From: an uncultured Synergistia bacterium
GTDB taxonomy: Bacteria; Eremiobacterota; SpSt-956; JAKJGF01
Length of the DNA: 7,175 nucleotides
Assembly: GCA_937888925.1 (NCBI GenBank)
Contig: CALARM010000592.1
Location: forward strand, 1 to 7,175
Direction of reading: 5' to 3'
Shown here piece after piece: positions 1 to 5,484 of this stretch. Numbering within the stretch: the first letter of the stretch is position 1; each line of letters opens with the position of its first letter. A model generated the notes under the pieces. It did no database searches. It was given only the letters and a program-made list of their open reading frames with translations, and was not told the origin of the DNA. A program made the position numbers and the translations under genes.

Positions 1-23
1 TTTTTAACTCCTTTTTTTAAAAA

Positions 24-1193
24 CTATTTTTCATCTGCCCGTTCCAGAATTTTTACAGCTTCATCGGGAGAAAAATTAGTAATAAGAAGATTTATATCTT
101 TCCCGAGAAGCTGACTCATAATCAAAATTAAATCTTTTTCTTCTGCTCCATTAAGAGGAAATTTATTCAGTTGCCTGAATAATTTCCTGAAAAATTCCGT
201 ACCATGTTCTTTATAAATATTTATAACAAAAGCAGAACTGCAGAGATAAAACTCAGGATACAATTTGGCTTCCGGAAGATTTATGCTTTTCAAATCACAG
301 TTACTTTCTTTGAAGGAATTTATCCTGTCCTGATAACGTCTTTTATAATCATCAAGATAATATTTCTTCATAAAAAGATAGGCAGCAAGATCTCCAAAAC
401 CTTCTGAAAACCAGACACATGACAGCTCATCTGTAAAATAATTTCTTACTGAAAGATCACCCAATTCATGAGGCATTCTGCTGTCCAGATAATAATTATA
501 CTGTTTGACTTCATCAAAGGATTTTATCTCAACAGGAAAAGTAAGCACGCCGTTTCGTTCTGTGCCTCTGTAATTTTTATATGTAGGAACTTCATCTTTA
601 ACCGGATTATATAAGACAGCATAGACCTTATCAGGATATTTAAAATTAAAATAACCTTCTATCATTTCTTTTGCAGATGTTAATTTCTTCTGTGCCTCTG
701 CCACTGTCTCCTTATCTATAGAAGAAGTATAATATATTCTGAAAACATCTCCGCAGTCTACAAAATTCAGGCTCAGAGCAGAATTTGAAAGATAGGTAAA
801 GTATCCGGTATAATCTTTTCTTTTAAATATATCCACATCGGCAGAAGAACCTTTATTTGCACTGTTATAAACCTTTATAGTAACATATATGTCCCAGTCT
901 CCGTTGGACGGGAAAGGTATTGAAATTACAAATTTCTCATTCTTCGAATCATATATTTTATCAACAGGTTCTATAGTATTCAAAGCTTCCGGAGATTTAT
1001 CAATAGTATAAGTTATGGCTTTTACAGGAAAATTTTCATCAAAAGTAAAACCTTCTATAAAAATCTTACTATCTCTTGCTTCAATGTTTGTAAATCTGAT
1101 TGCAGGCCCTGACAGGTAATCTTTATCAGCAGCCAGAACAACAGTCCTGACAAATAAAAGAAAAAAAAGAAGTACTATCTGTATTTTAAACAA
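24..1193 (-). CDS. Exported peptidase MA-like (gluzincin-fold) protein with degenerate zinc motif
   Basis: Residues 1-22 form a signal peptide: a short basic start, a Leu/Phe-rich core interrupted by Arg16, and VVLAA before the mature part. Residues ~26-125 are beta-rich and resemble an Ig-like domain with the pattern ITYTID...EALN...YDS...F.I.IP. Residues ~145-345 match the peptidase MA-like layout: H242-E243-L-G-D246, then W261-F-S-E264-G-F, then a helical tail with Y-x-x-SSAFV and EHG. In active gluzincins HExxH plus a downstream Glu bind zinc. Here the second His is Asp (codon 456-458, GAT, one base from CAT), so activity is uncertain. The start is TTG at 1191-1193; no other in-frame start lies between it and the ribosome-binding site. 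The gene is divergent from the TPR-thioredoxin gene. The fold is fairly sure; the substrate is unknown and it may be a pseudo-enzyme. Confidence 0.8.
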   Translation of the reverse strand: MFKIQIVLLFFLLFVRTVVLAADKDYLSGPAIRFTNIEARDSKIFIEGFTFDENFPVKAITYTIDKSPEALNTIEPVDKIYDSKNEKFVISIPFPSNGDWDIYVTIKVYNSANKGSSADVDIFKRKDYTGYFTYLSNSALSLNFVDCGDVFRIYYTSSIDKETVAEAQKKLTSAKEMIEGYFNFKYPDKVYAVLYNPVKDEVPTYKNYRGTERNGVLTFPVEIKSFDEVKQYNYYLDSRMPHELGDLSVRNYFTDELSCVWFSEGFGDLAAYLFMKKYYLDDYKRRYQDRINSFKESNCDLKSINLPEAKLYPEFYLCSSAFVINIYKEHGTEFFRKLFRQLNKFPLNGAEEKDLILIMSQLLGKDINLLITNFSPDEAVKILERADEK

Positions 1194-1205
1194 AAAGTTC
1201 CCACT

Positions 1206-1211
1206 CCTCCT
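1206..1211 (-). promoter_or_regulatory. Shine-Dalgarno AGGAGG fixing a TTG start
   Basis: A perfect AGGAGG on the minus strand lies 12 bases before TTG (1191-1193), and an overlapping GGAG lies 10 bases before it. It supports translation of the peptidase MA-like gene from TTG although no ATG is close by. Confidence 0.75.
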
Positions 1212-1217
1212 GATTTT

Positions 1218-1297
1218 AATTATTTAAATAAACTCCTTCTACATAATTTTTATCTAAAGCCTTATTTTACGCCGTCAAAAATGAAAATTCCTATACC
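1218..1297 (+). repeat. ~80-bp dispersed repeat, copy 1
   Basis: This is about 88% identical (roughly 71 of 81 aligned columns, counted by eye) to 2595-2675 in the same orientation, with one single-base gap. The best conserved block is 1262-1297, containing TTATTTTACGCC and AAAAATGAAAATTCCTATACC. The arms AATTTTTAT (1245-1253) and ATGAAAATT (1281-1289) can form a 9-bp plus-strand stem that includes one U-G pair. The copy sits in the divergent spacer, just upstream of the Shine-Dalgarno site of the minus-strand gene. Confidence 0.8.
1249..1278 (-). promoter_or_regulatory. Possible promoter of the peptidase MA-like gene, inside repeat copy 1
   Basis: On the minus strand TTGACG (1273-1278) matches the -35 consensus in five of six bases. 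An 18-base spacer separates it from GATAAA (1249-1254), which has four of six -10 matches. The predicted start of transcription near 1242 leaves a leader of about 50 bases. The equivalent position in repeat copy 2 has lost the TTGAC core, so only copy 1 would act as a promoter. This is inference from sequence alone. Confidence 0.3.
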
Positions 1298-1308
1298 CTT
1301 TACTTATC

Positions 1309-1320
1309 GTAACCGGTCAC
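1309..1320. promoter_or_regulatory. Palindrome around ACCGGT in the divergent spacer
   Basis: GTAACCGGTCAC is a 12-bp near-perfect dyad (five of six base pairs symmetrical) in the spacer between the two divergent genes. It is the most GC-rich spot in an AT-rich stretch. It could be an operator, but it lies far (over 100 bp) from the better promoter of the plus-strand gene. Possible chance match. Confidence 0.25.
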
Positions 1321-1337
1321 ACACAACGTATGACATG

Positions 1338-1362
1338 AGGATTTTATACAATCAAAAATCCT
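1338..1362. repeat. 8-bp inverted repeat with 9-base loop
   Basis: AGGATTTT (1338-1345) and AAAATCCT (1355-1362) are perfect inverted arms. No T-run follows the right arm on the plus strand, so it is not a good terminator. It may be a protein-binding site for either divergent gene, or a chance A/T structure. Confidence 0.35.
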
Positions 1363-1441
1363 ATGATATATAAATTAACACAAAATTATCTAATTGTATA
1401 GATAAAAAATTCTCATCCTTATTTAAAATAAGGCAATTTAT

Positions 1442-1470
1442 TTTTCATACTTTCCATAAAATGGCATAAT
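1442..1470 (+). promoter_or_regulatory. Extended -10 promoter of the TPR-thioredoxin gene
   Basis: TTTTCA (1442-1447, four of six -35 bases) is followed by a 17-base spacer and CATAAT (1465-1470, five of six -10 bases). TGG directly in front of the hexamer gives the extended TGn element. The start of transcription would fall near 1477, giving a leader of about 50 bases. A second TATAAT (1480-1485) is present but has no acceptable -35. Confidence 0.5.
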
Positions 1471-1529
1471 ATCTGCCTATATAATATATAGGAAATAATC
1501 TATAAATATTTTAAGGAGGCTAATTTTTT

Positions 1530-2453
1530 ATGAGTAAAAAAAACTTTCTGGTTGTACTTTTACTGATTTTACTGGTTAATATAATGCCGGTATATGCGCA
1601 GACTGCAGAGGATTGGAAATTAAAGGGCAATGATTTTTTGAAGGTAAAAGAATATGATAAAGCCCTTGAATGTTATCAGAAATCACTGGAAACGGATCCC
1701 TGTTATGCAAGGAGTGTTCATAATATAGGGATCATATGTAATGACAGAGAAGATTATAAAAAAGCTCTTGAGTATTTCGATAAAGCTCTCGACCTTGTAG
1801 AAAAAGGGAAGGATACATCAGGACTTCCTATGGATATACATTATTTCGGAAGAGCTATATCATGGATGGGTCTTGGAGACTATGATAAATCCCTGGAATG
1901 TTTTGATAAATCCATAGAGGCAAACCCTAAAAATGCAAATGCCTGGAACGGCAAAGGTGCTATTTTACAAATTCAGGGAAAAACTGAAGAAGCTCTTAAA
2001 TATTATGATAAAGCTCTGGAAATTGATCCTTCCTTTGCTCTGGCCGCAGAGAACAGAGAAAGAGCTCTCGTTCAATTAAAACTAAACAGCCAGGTCAGTT
2101 CACAACCGGGCGGCGACGATAAAATATGTTATGTTATAAATGGAGACAGTCCCGGCAGTGAAGTGAAGATTGAAGATTATATCGTATCAGGTAAAACCAA
2201 TATTATAGATTTTTATGCAGACTGGTGCGGTCCCTGCAAAAAACTGGCTCCTTATATGGAAAAGCTCGATAAAGAAAAAGATGATCTGGTGGTTTTTAAA
2301 GTAAATATAGACAAATGGAATTCTCCTGTGTGCAAACAGTTCAATATTAAGAGCGTCCCCTCTTTTCTGGTTTATGACGGAACAGGAAAATTAATCTATG
2401 AGGGAGAAGAGGCAAGAACAAAAGTTATGGAAATGGTAGATTCTATAAAATAA
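1530..2453 (+). CDS. Exported TPR-thioredoxin fusion protein
   Basis: Residues 1-23 are a typical signal peptide (basic start, Leu/Val core, VYA before Gln24), so the protein should act outside the cytoplasmic membrane. Four TPR units follow at about 26-57, 59-93, 101-133 and 135-167, each ending in a YDKALE-like helix. A capping helix leads into a thioredoxin domain at ~205-307. The active site WCGPC is at 232-236, the cis-proline in SVPSF at 277, and the NIDKW and YDGTG motifs follow in the usual order. Two extra cysteines (200 and 268) lie in this domain. The likely role is thiol-disulfide exchange on partners held by the TPRs; the substrate is unknown. AAGGAGG (1513-1519) lies 10 bases before ATG. 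The gene stands alone, divergent from the peptidase MA-like gene and convergent with the coiled-coil operon. Confidence 0.9.
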   Translation: MSKKNFLVVLLLILLVNIMPVYAQTAEDWKLKGNDFLKVKEYDKALECYQKSLETDPCYARSVHNIGIICNDREDYKKALEYFDKALDLVEKGKDTSGLPMDIHYFGRAISWMGLGDYDKSLECFDKSIEANPKNANAWNGKGAILQIQGKTEEALKYYDKALEIDPSFALAAENRERALVQLKLNSQVSSQPGGDDKICYVINGDSPGSEVKIEDYIVSGKTNIIDFYADWCGPCKKLAPYMEKLDKEKDDLVVFKVNIDKWNSPVCKQFNIKSVPSFLVYDGTGKLIYEGEEARTKVMEMVDSIK

Positions 2454-2467
2454 TCACAATTGTAAAT

Positions 2468-2513
2468 GAGTAGTCCCGGAAGTCTATTTCGGGACGGCCT
2501 TTTGGGACTGCTC
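2468..2513 (+). terminator. Nested alternative hairpins after the TPR-thioredoxin gene
   Basis: GTCCCGGAA (2473-2481) pairs with TTTCGGGAC (2487-2495) around a 5-base loop, with one G-U pair. The same left arm, extended to GAGTAGTCCC (2468-2477), can instead pair with GGGACTGCTC (2504-2513), again with one wobble. A run of four Ts (2500-2503) follows the first stem. It lies 15-20 bases after the stop codon, as expected for an intrinsic terminator, though the T-run is short. Confidence 0.55.
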
Positions 2514-2594
2514 CTTTACTGTGAAAAAGCTCACTTATGCAAGATCCTTTAAGGCTTTTGTAAGATATCCTTTTCTACTATATCAAGGAAATTG

Positions 2595-2675
2595 AATTAT
2601 TTAGACAAACTGCCTCTACTTAATTTTCATCTAAAAGCTTTATTTTACGCCATAAAAAATGAAAATTCCTATACC
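2595..2675 (+). repeat. ~80-bp dispersed repeat, copy 2
   Basis: This is the direct-repeat partner of 1218-1297. The stem arms AATTTTCAT (2622-2630) and ATGAAAATT (2659-2667) are perfectly complementary here, around a 28-base interior. The conserved block overlaps the TAG stop (2669-2671) of the minus-strand coiled-coil gene. The copy therefore doubles as the 3' end of that operon, whereas copy 1 is not next to a gene end. Confidence 0.8.
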
Positions 2676-3571
2676 TTTGAATTATATAGACTCTGTGCCT
2701 GTTTTAACAGATTTGTAGCCTGACCTATTTTATTATCAAGCGAGGAAAGCCCTGATGTAGCATTTGAAAGACTTCTGTCTGCATCCCGTAAATCCCATTC
2801 TACCTGATTTACCTTACTATCAAGCTGATATCCTTCAGAACTTACATTTACTCCCGGTCTGTCCATCTTTATCCTGTTTACACTCATTTCGGCCCACCTC
2901 ATCTGAGTGGAAGCACTATCGAGTTTTCTGTCTGTATCATAAATATCTCTGTCTACATTTTGAGCCTGCTGGGAAGAAGAAGATATTTGCTGTTTTGCCT
3001 GTTCCAGAAGCCCCAGAACCTGTTCATACCCGCCTGATGCCACAAGCTGAGATTTCAGGGAGTCTAATTTTCTGCCTGCATCATCTATAAGTCTGTCTGT
3101 ATTATCAATACCACCTGAAGCATAACCTGTATATCTGTCTCCGGAAGAAAGTTTATTTTCTACATTTCTCATTGTCCTGTCCAGTCTGTAGCCAGTCTGA
3201 CTTACATCGGTTTTATCTGTATCTCTCTGGACTTCCCTTATATCAAAATGAGAAAATTGAAGTTCTCTCTGGCTGTCCTTCACATCTCTGTCTGCCCAGG
3301 ACAGATCGCTTGAAGTTTTATAATCCTGACTGACAGCCTGGGAAAGTAAATTTAATATTTCATCAAATTTCTGACTGTGAACAGCTTTTGAAAGGTTCTC
3401 CACTTTCATATCTGCTTCTACTTTAAAGTCAGTTTTTGTATAGAAAGGCAAATTTGCATCGTGAGGTGGAGAAAGAGAAACTTTATCTTTTACCAGTAAG
3501 GGATCCCCTTCTTTTTTCTGAGGAACTTTCAATCCTGAAAGGCTTAAATTTCTGTTTTCATTGATTTTCAT
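2669..3571 (-). CDS. Duplicated coiled-coil protein, second gene of paralogous pair
   Basis: I do not recognise a named family. It has no signal peptide, membrane segment or cysteine, so it is probably cytoplasmic unless the N-terminus is an export signal. Residues 1-50 are a low-complexity head with MKINE, KDKVSL and LPFYTKTDF. Residues ~69-180 and ~182-297 are two versions of one unit: FDEILNLLSQAV matches YEQVLGLLEQAK, and DVSQTGYRLD matches NVSSEGYQLD. From L250 to Y296 hydrophobics follow an unbroken 3-4 heptad pattern (L250, V254, V257, L261, A264, L268, A271, L275, L278, I282, A285, L289, A292), a clear coiled coil. It is about 40% identical to its upstream neighbour over 128 ungapped residues (counted by eye). 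AGGGAGG (3580-3586) lies 8 bases before ATG. The 47-base gap to the upstream gene suggests cotranscription. Confidence 0.85.
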   Translation of the reverse strand: MKINENRNLSLSGLKVPQKKEGDPLLVKDKVSLSPPHDANLPFYTKTDFKVEADMKVENLSKAVHSQKFDEILNLLSQAVSQDYKTSSDLSWADRDVKDSQRELQFSHFDIREVQRDTDKTDVSQTGYRLDRTMRNVENKLSSGDRYTGYASGGIDNTDRLIDDAGRKLDSLKSQLVASGGYEQVLGLLEQAKQQISSSSQQAQNVDRDIYDTDRKLDSASTQMRWAEMSVNRIKMDRPGVNVSSEGYQLDSKVNQVEWDLRDADRSLSNATSGLSSLDNKIGQATNLLKQAQSLYNSKV

Positions 3572-3618
3572 AACATATACCTCCCTGATTTCTTTATAAA
3601 TTTTTTATAAACAAATTT

Positions 3619-4671
3619 CTATCTTATAGAATTATAAAGGTTCTGGGCATATCTCAAACTGCTTACCGCCTGGTCTAATTCCGATTTGAGAGAAGGAAGA
3701 TAACTGCCGGTTGTGCCGGAAAGTTCGATACTTGCACTGTCGAGTGCCCGTTCGGCACTCTCTACATAGCTTTGCACGGAATATCCTTCAGAACTCACGC
3801 TGTTACCATCATAATCTCCCTTTATTGTACGTATATAACTTCTGGCATAACCTATATCTCCTGCGGCACTTTTCATATAACTGTCAGTATTATAGAGATC
3901 CCATTCAACACTGTTCGTATTTGAGAGAGGGCTATTTATATGCTGTTTTGCCTGTTCGAGATATGCTATCACCTGCTGATAAGGCCCTGCTGATTGAAGC
4001 TGTCCCCTGAGATAATCAATCCTGTTAGAGGCATCATTGAGATATGATTTTACCGAACTGAAATCATTTGTAGCAGAATCTATATATCTGTCCCCTTCCT
4101 GCAGCTTATATTCCACAGATGTCATTTTAGAATCCAGTTCCTGCCCCTTTGAGCTTACATCTGTTTCCTCTGTATCGTTCTTTACCTCTTCTATTGTATT
4201 ATGTGTGCTTACCAGTTCATTTTTAGAAGTGTTTATATCATTTCCAGTATATGAAAGTTTACTGTTCATACTATTTCCCTGATATGATATATTATTAAGC
4301 ACATTCATGACATCATTGAATTGCTGGCTATAAACATGAGGCACAGCTCCCGGTATGTGTCCTGATGGCCCCGGCGGTACGCCGGGATGATGTCCCTGAC
4401 ATGGATTATGATGGGAACTACCGGGAGAAGGAGATGGGCCACTTCCATGTCCGGCCTCCTCCATACCATCTAAAATCCATCGGTTCACTTCCGGCTTCGT
4501 TACACCTGTTTTTCTATGAGAACCGTTAAAATCTACCTTTCCGTAGACAGGTAAATCAGGTTCTGAACCGGAATTAATAGTTATCTTATCAAAGACTCCA
4601 AGCACATCTTTCAATCGTCCGGAAATCTTTGGCAATGAAATATTCTGGCCTCTATGTTCATTTATTTTCAT
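3619..4671 (-). CDS. Duplicated coiled-coil protein with His/Gly/Pro-rich insert, first gene of pair
   Basis: It is a paralogue of the next gene, from the shared head (MKINE, FDKITI, LPVYGKVDF) to the shared tail (AQNLYNS). The insert at residues ~73-113 is absent from the partner and rich in Gly, Pro, Ser and seven His, with the only cysteine (C91). It could be a flexible linker or bind metal. Helical unit 1 runs ~118-230 and unit 2 ~231-346, with VEYKL...GDRY and VSSEGYSV repeating the partner's landmarks. Heptad hydrophobics V299, V303, A306, L310, A313, L317 resume one step out of phase at L328 after a short extra loop. There is no signal peptide. GGAGG (4679-4683) lies 7 bases before ATG. 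As the promoter-proximal gene it probably leads the operon. The function is unknown; a self-assembling structural or scaffold role is inference. Confidence 0.85.
   Translation of the reverse strand: MKINEHRGQNISLPKISGRLKDVLGVFDKITINSGSEPDLPVYGKVDFNGSHRKTGVTKPEVNRWILDGMEEAGHGSGPSPSPGSSHHNPCQGHHPGVPPGPSGHIPGAVPHVYSQQFNDVMNVLNNISYQGNSMNSKLSYTGNDINTSKNELVSTHNTIEEVKNDTEETDVSSKGQELDSKMTSVEYKLQEGDRYIDSATNDFSSVKSYLNDASNRIDYLRGQLQSAGPYQQVIAYLEQAKQHINSPLSNTNSVEWDLYNTDSYMKSAAGDIGYARSYIRTIKGDYDGNSVSSEGYSVQSYVESAERALDSASIELSGTTGSYLPSLKSELDQAVSSLRYAQNLYNSIR
4370..4386. other. GC-rich perfect hairpin inside the coding region
   Basis: CCCGGCG (4370-4376) and CGCCGGG (4380-4386) are perfect 7-bp arms around GTA, within the codons of the Pro/Gly-rich insert of the first coiled-coil gene. 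Of the 110 bases at 4341-4450, 65 are G or C, far above the neighbourhood. In mRNA it would be a very stable local stem. Confidence 0.6.
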
Positions 4672-4725
4672 AAATATACCTCCGGGATATTATTTCAATT
4701 AACGGCACACAACTATACAGAATAT

Positions 4726-4753
4726 ATTTTACAACATTTAATTGTTTTTACAA
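4726..4753 (-). promoter_or_regulatory. Likely promoter of the coiled-coil operon
   Basis: On the minus strand TTGTAA (4748-4753, four of six -35 bases) is followed by a 16-base spacer and TAAAAT (4726-4731, five of six -10 bases). The expected start of transcription near 4719 gives a leader of about 48 bases before the first ATG. The surrounding DNA is AT-rich, so by-chance matches are possible. Confidence 0.45.
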
Positions 4754-4769
4754 TATAAAAAGCTGCTTC

Positions 4770-4789
4770 TTTTGTTAACATTTTGTTAA
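4770..4789. promoter_or_regulatory. Tandem TTTTGTTAA motif, one helical turn apart
   Basis: Two exact copies of TTTTGTTAA (4770-4778 and 4781-4789) lie 11 bp apart, so both face the same side of the helix. They lie upstream of the proposed -35 of the coiled-coil operon, roughly at -51 to -70 from its start, where an activator or upstream element would bind. No specific regulator is recognised. Confidence 0.4.
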
Positions 4790-4822
4790 TTTCTGGCAAT
4801 TCTTAAACACCAGGTAATTTAT

Positions 4823-4991
4823 AGATAAGAGTGAGTAGGGGCGTTTTATTAAACGCCCTGAGGTGAAGGGAGGAATAAGTTCTCATTCTTTGTTGTGACT
4901 ACCAGGTCATAGCGCTTGATGGAACATAAAGATACACAGGTAAGCTGTAAGGAGTGAACAGAAAACTCATCTGTTACCCCTCACTCTATCT
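4823..4991. mobile_element. Possible miniature inverted-repeat element or structured RNA
   Basis: The ends match as inverted repeats: AGATA-A-GAGTGAG (4823-4835) against CTCACTC-TATCT (4980-4991), i.e. 12 paired bases with one bulged A. Inside are an 8-bp hairpin (4839-4858), a small ACAG/CTGT hairpin (4936-4948) and AACAGA/TCTGTT (4957-4975). A second GAGTGA (4952-4957) competes for the same right arm. The region is less AT-rich than its flanks. On the minus strand a start-less open frame of 43 codons runs from 4980 to the stop at 4849-4851. I see no target-site duplication and no match to a known RNA family. The right end contains the stop codon of the zinc-ribbon gene. Whether it is mobile, transcribed, or neither is open. 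Confidence 0.35.
4838..4859. repeat. Perfect GGGCGTTT/AAACGCCC hairpin
   Basis: The 8-bp arms (4839-4846 and 4851-4858) enclose a TATT loop, extended by one G-U pair. No T-run follows on either strand, so it does not look like an ordinary intrinsic terminator. For the minus-strand zinc-ribbon transcript it would lie about 130 bases past the stop codon. Confidence 0.6.
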
Positions 4992-5210
4992 GGAAATTTT
5001 GTGAACGTTACATTTATGAAAATTATTTTCTTCTTCCATTTCTCTCCTGCATTTAAGGCATATGCCATGAGATAGATCCAGAATTTCATCCTCTTCTTTT
5101 ATGCCGATACCATTCACCATAAGACATTTACACCAGGCACACTGGTATAAATCCCTGAAATCAATAATTTCAGTAATATCGGCAATTTCATCTAATGTAA
5201 TGTTGTTCAT
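4986..5210 (-). CDS. Small stand-alone zinc-ribbon-like protein (CxxC...HGICxxC)
   Basis: The 74-residue product has C24-x-x-C27 (QCAWCKC) and H48-G-I-C51-x-x-C54 (SHGICLKC), about 27 residues apart. This spacing and the SHGIC wording match the short cysteine module, CxWCK...FSHGICPxC, often seen at the end of response regulators and signalling kinases. Here it is free-standing, with an acidic middle (KEEDEILDL). C29, C67 and H65 are extra possible ligands. I chose the ATG at 5208-5210 because AGAAGG lies 9 bases upstream; the frame extends to a GTG at 5268-5270 and an ATG (codon 11 of that longer frame) without ribosome sites. The role is probably zinc-dependent protein contact in signalling (inference). 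The stop codon lies in the right end of the 4823-4991 element. Confidence 0.7.
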   Translation of the reverse strand: MNNITLDEIADITEIIDFRDLYQCAWCKCLMVNGIGIKEEDEILDLSHGICLKCRREMEEENNFHKCNVHKISR

Positions 5211-5219
5211 AATAAAAAA

Positions 5220-5225
5220 CCTTCT
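5220..5225 (-). promoter_or_regulatory. Shine-Dalgarno AGAAGG choosing the internal ATG
   Basis: Minus-strand AGAAGG lies 9 bases before the ATG at 5208-5210. The two longer in-frame starts, GTG at 5268-5270 and ATG at 5238-5240, have no such site. It therefore sets the start of the zinc-ribbon gene. Confidence 0.6.
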
Positions 5226-5410
5226 TTCTATAAGCTCCATGAAATCAGGAAAAAAATAATAATCAATCACACATATTAAAGGGACTGAAATTATATCTTT
5301 ACCTGACTGACAATATATCAGCTTTTACTATAAAATGCCGGTAACAGAAAGGTAAAATAAATAAAAAATAATTTTATCCTGGAGCTTTCGGTGATTACTC
5401 TCTTATTTAT

Positions 5411-5430
5411 AATTTCTGTATCCAGAAATT
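5411..5430. repeat. 8-bp inverted repeat AATTTCTG/CAGAAATT
   Basis: Perfect arms at 5411-5418 and 5423-5430 enclose TATC, and the plus-strand continuation is T-rich (TTCTCT). The stem is A/T-weak. It could be a small plus-strand terminator or a binding site in the divergent spacer. Confidence 0.35.
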
Positions 5431-5484
5431 TTCTCTATCTAAGACCATCTTCACTGGAAACAATATTTCTATAAATCTTTTACC

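Noticed and set aside
204..407. Plus-strand open frame of 67 codons
   Set aside because: Antisense to the well-supported peptidase MA-like gene, with no ribosome-binding site or recognisable features.
1218..2675. CRISPR array or integron cassette sites
   Set aside because: Only two copies, 1.3 kb apart, with a full gene and its own promoter between them and no attC-like core.
2764..3090. Plus-strand open frame of 108 codons
   Set aside because: Antisense to the second coiled-coil gene; the Leu/His/Pro-rich product mirrors the codons of the real gene.
3711..4282. Two plus-strand open frames of 99 and 81 codons
   Set aside because: Both are antisense shadows of the first coiled-coil gene and have no translation signals.
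4849..4980. Start-less minus-strand open frame of 43 codons inside the inverted-repeat element
   Set aside because: No start codon or ribosome site, and the length is within chance. It could be a relic, so it is mentioned with the element but not called as a gene.
4823..4991. Known RNAs (SAM riboswitch, 6S RNA, tmRNA, RNase P RNA)
   Set aside because: A GAGGTGAAGGGAGG stretch loosely recalls the SAM riboswitch, but the other conserved parts are missing, and no diagnostic tmRNA, RNase P or 6S sequence is present.
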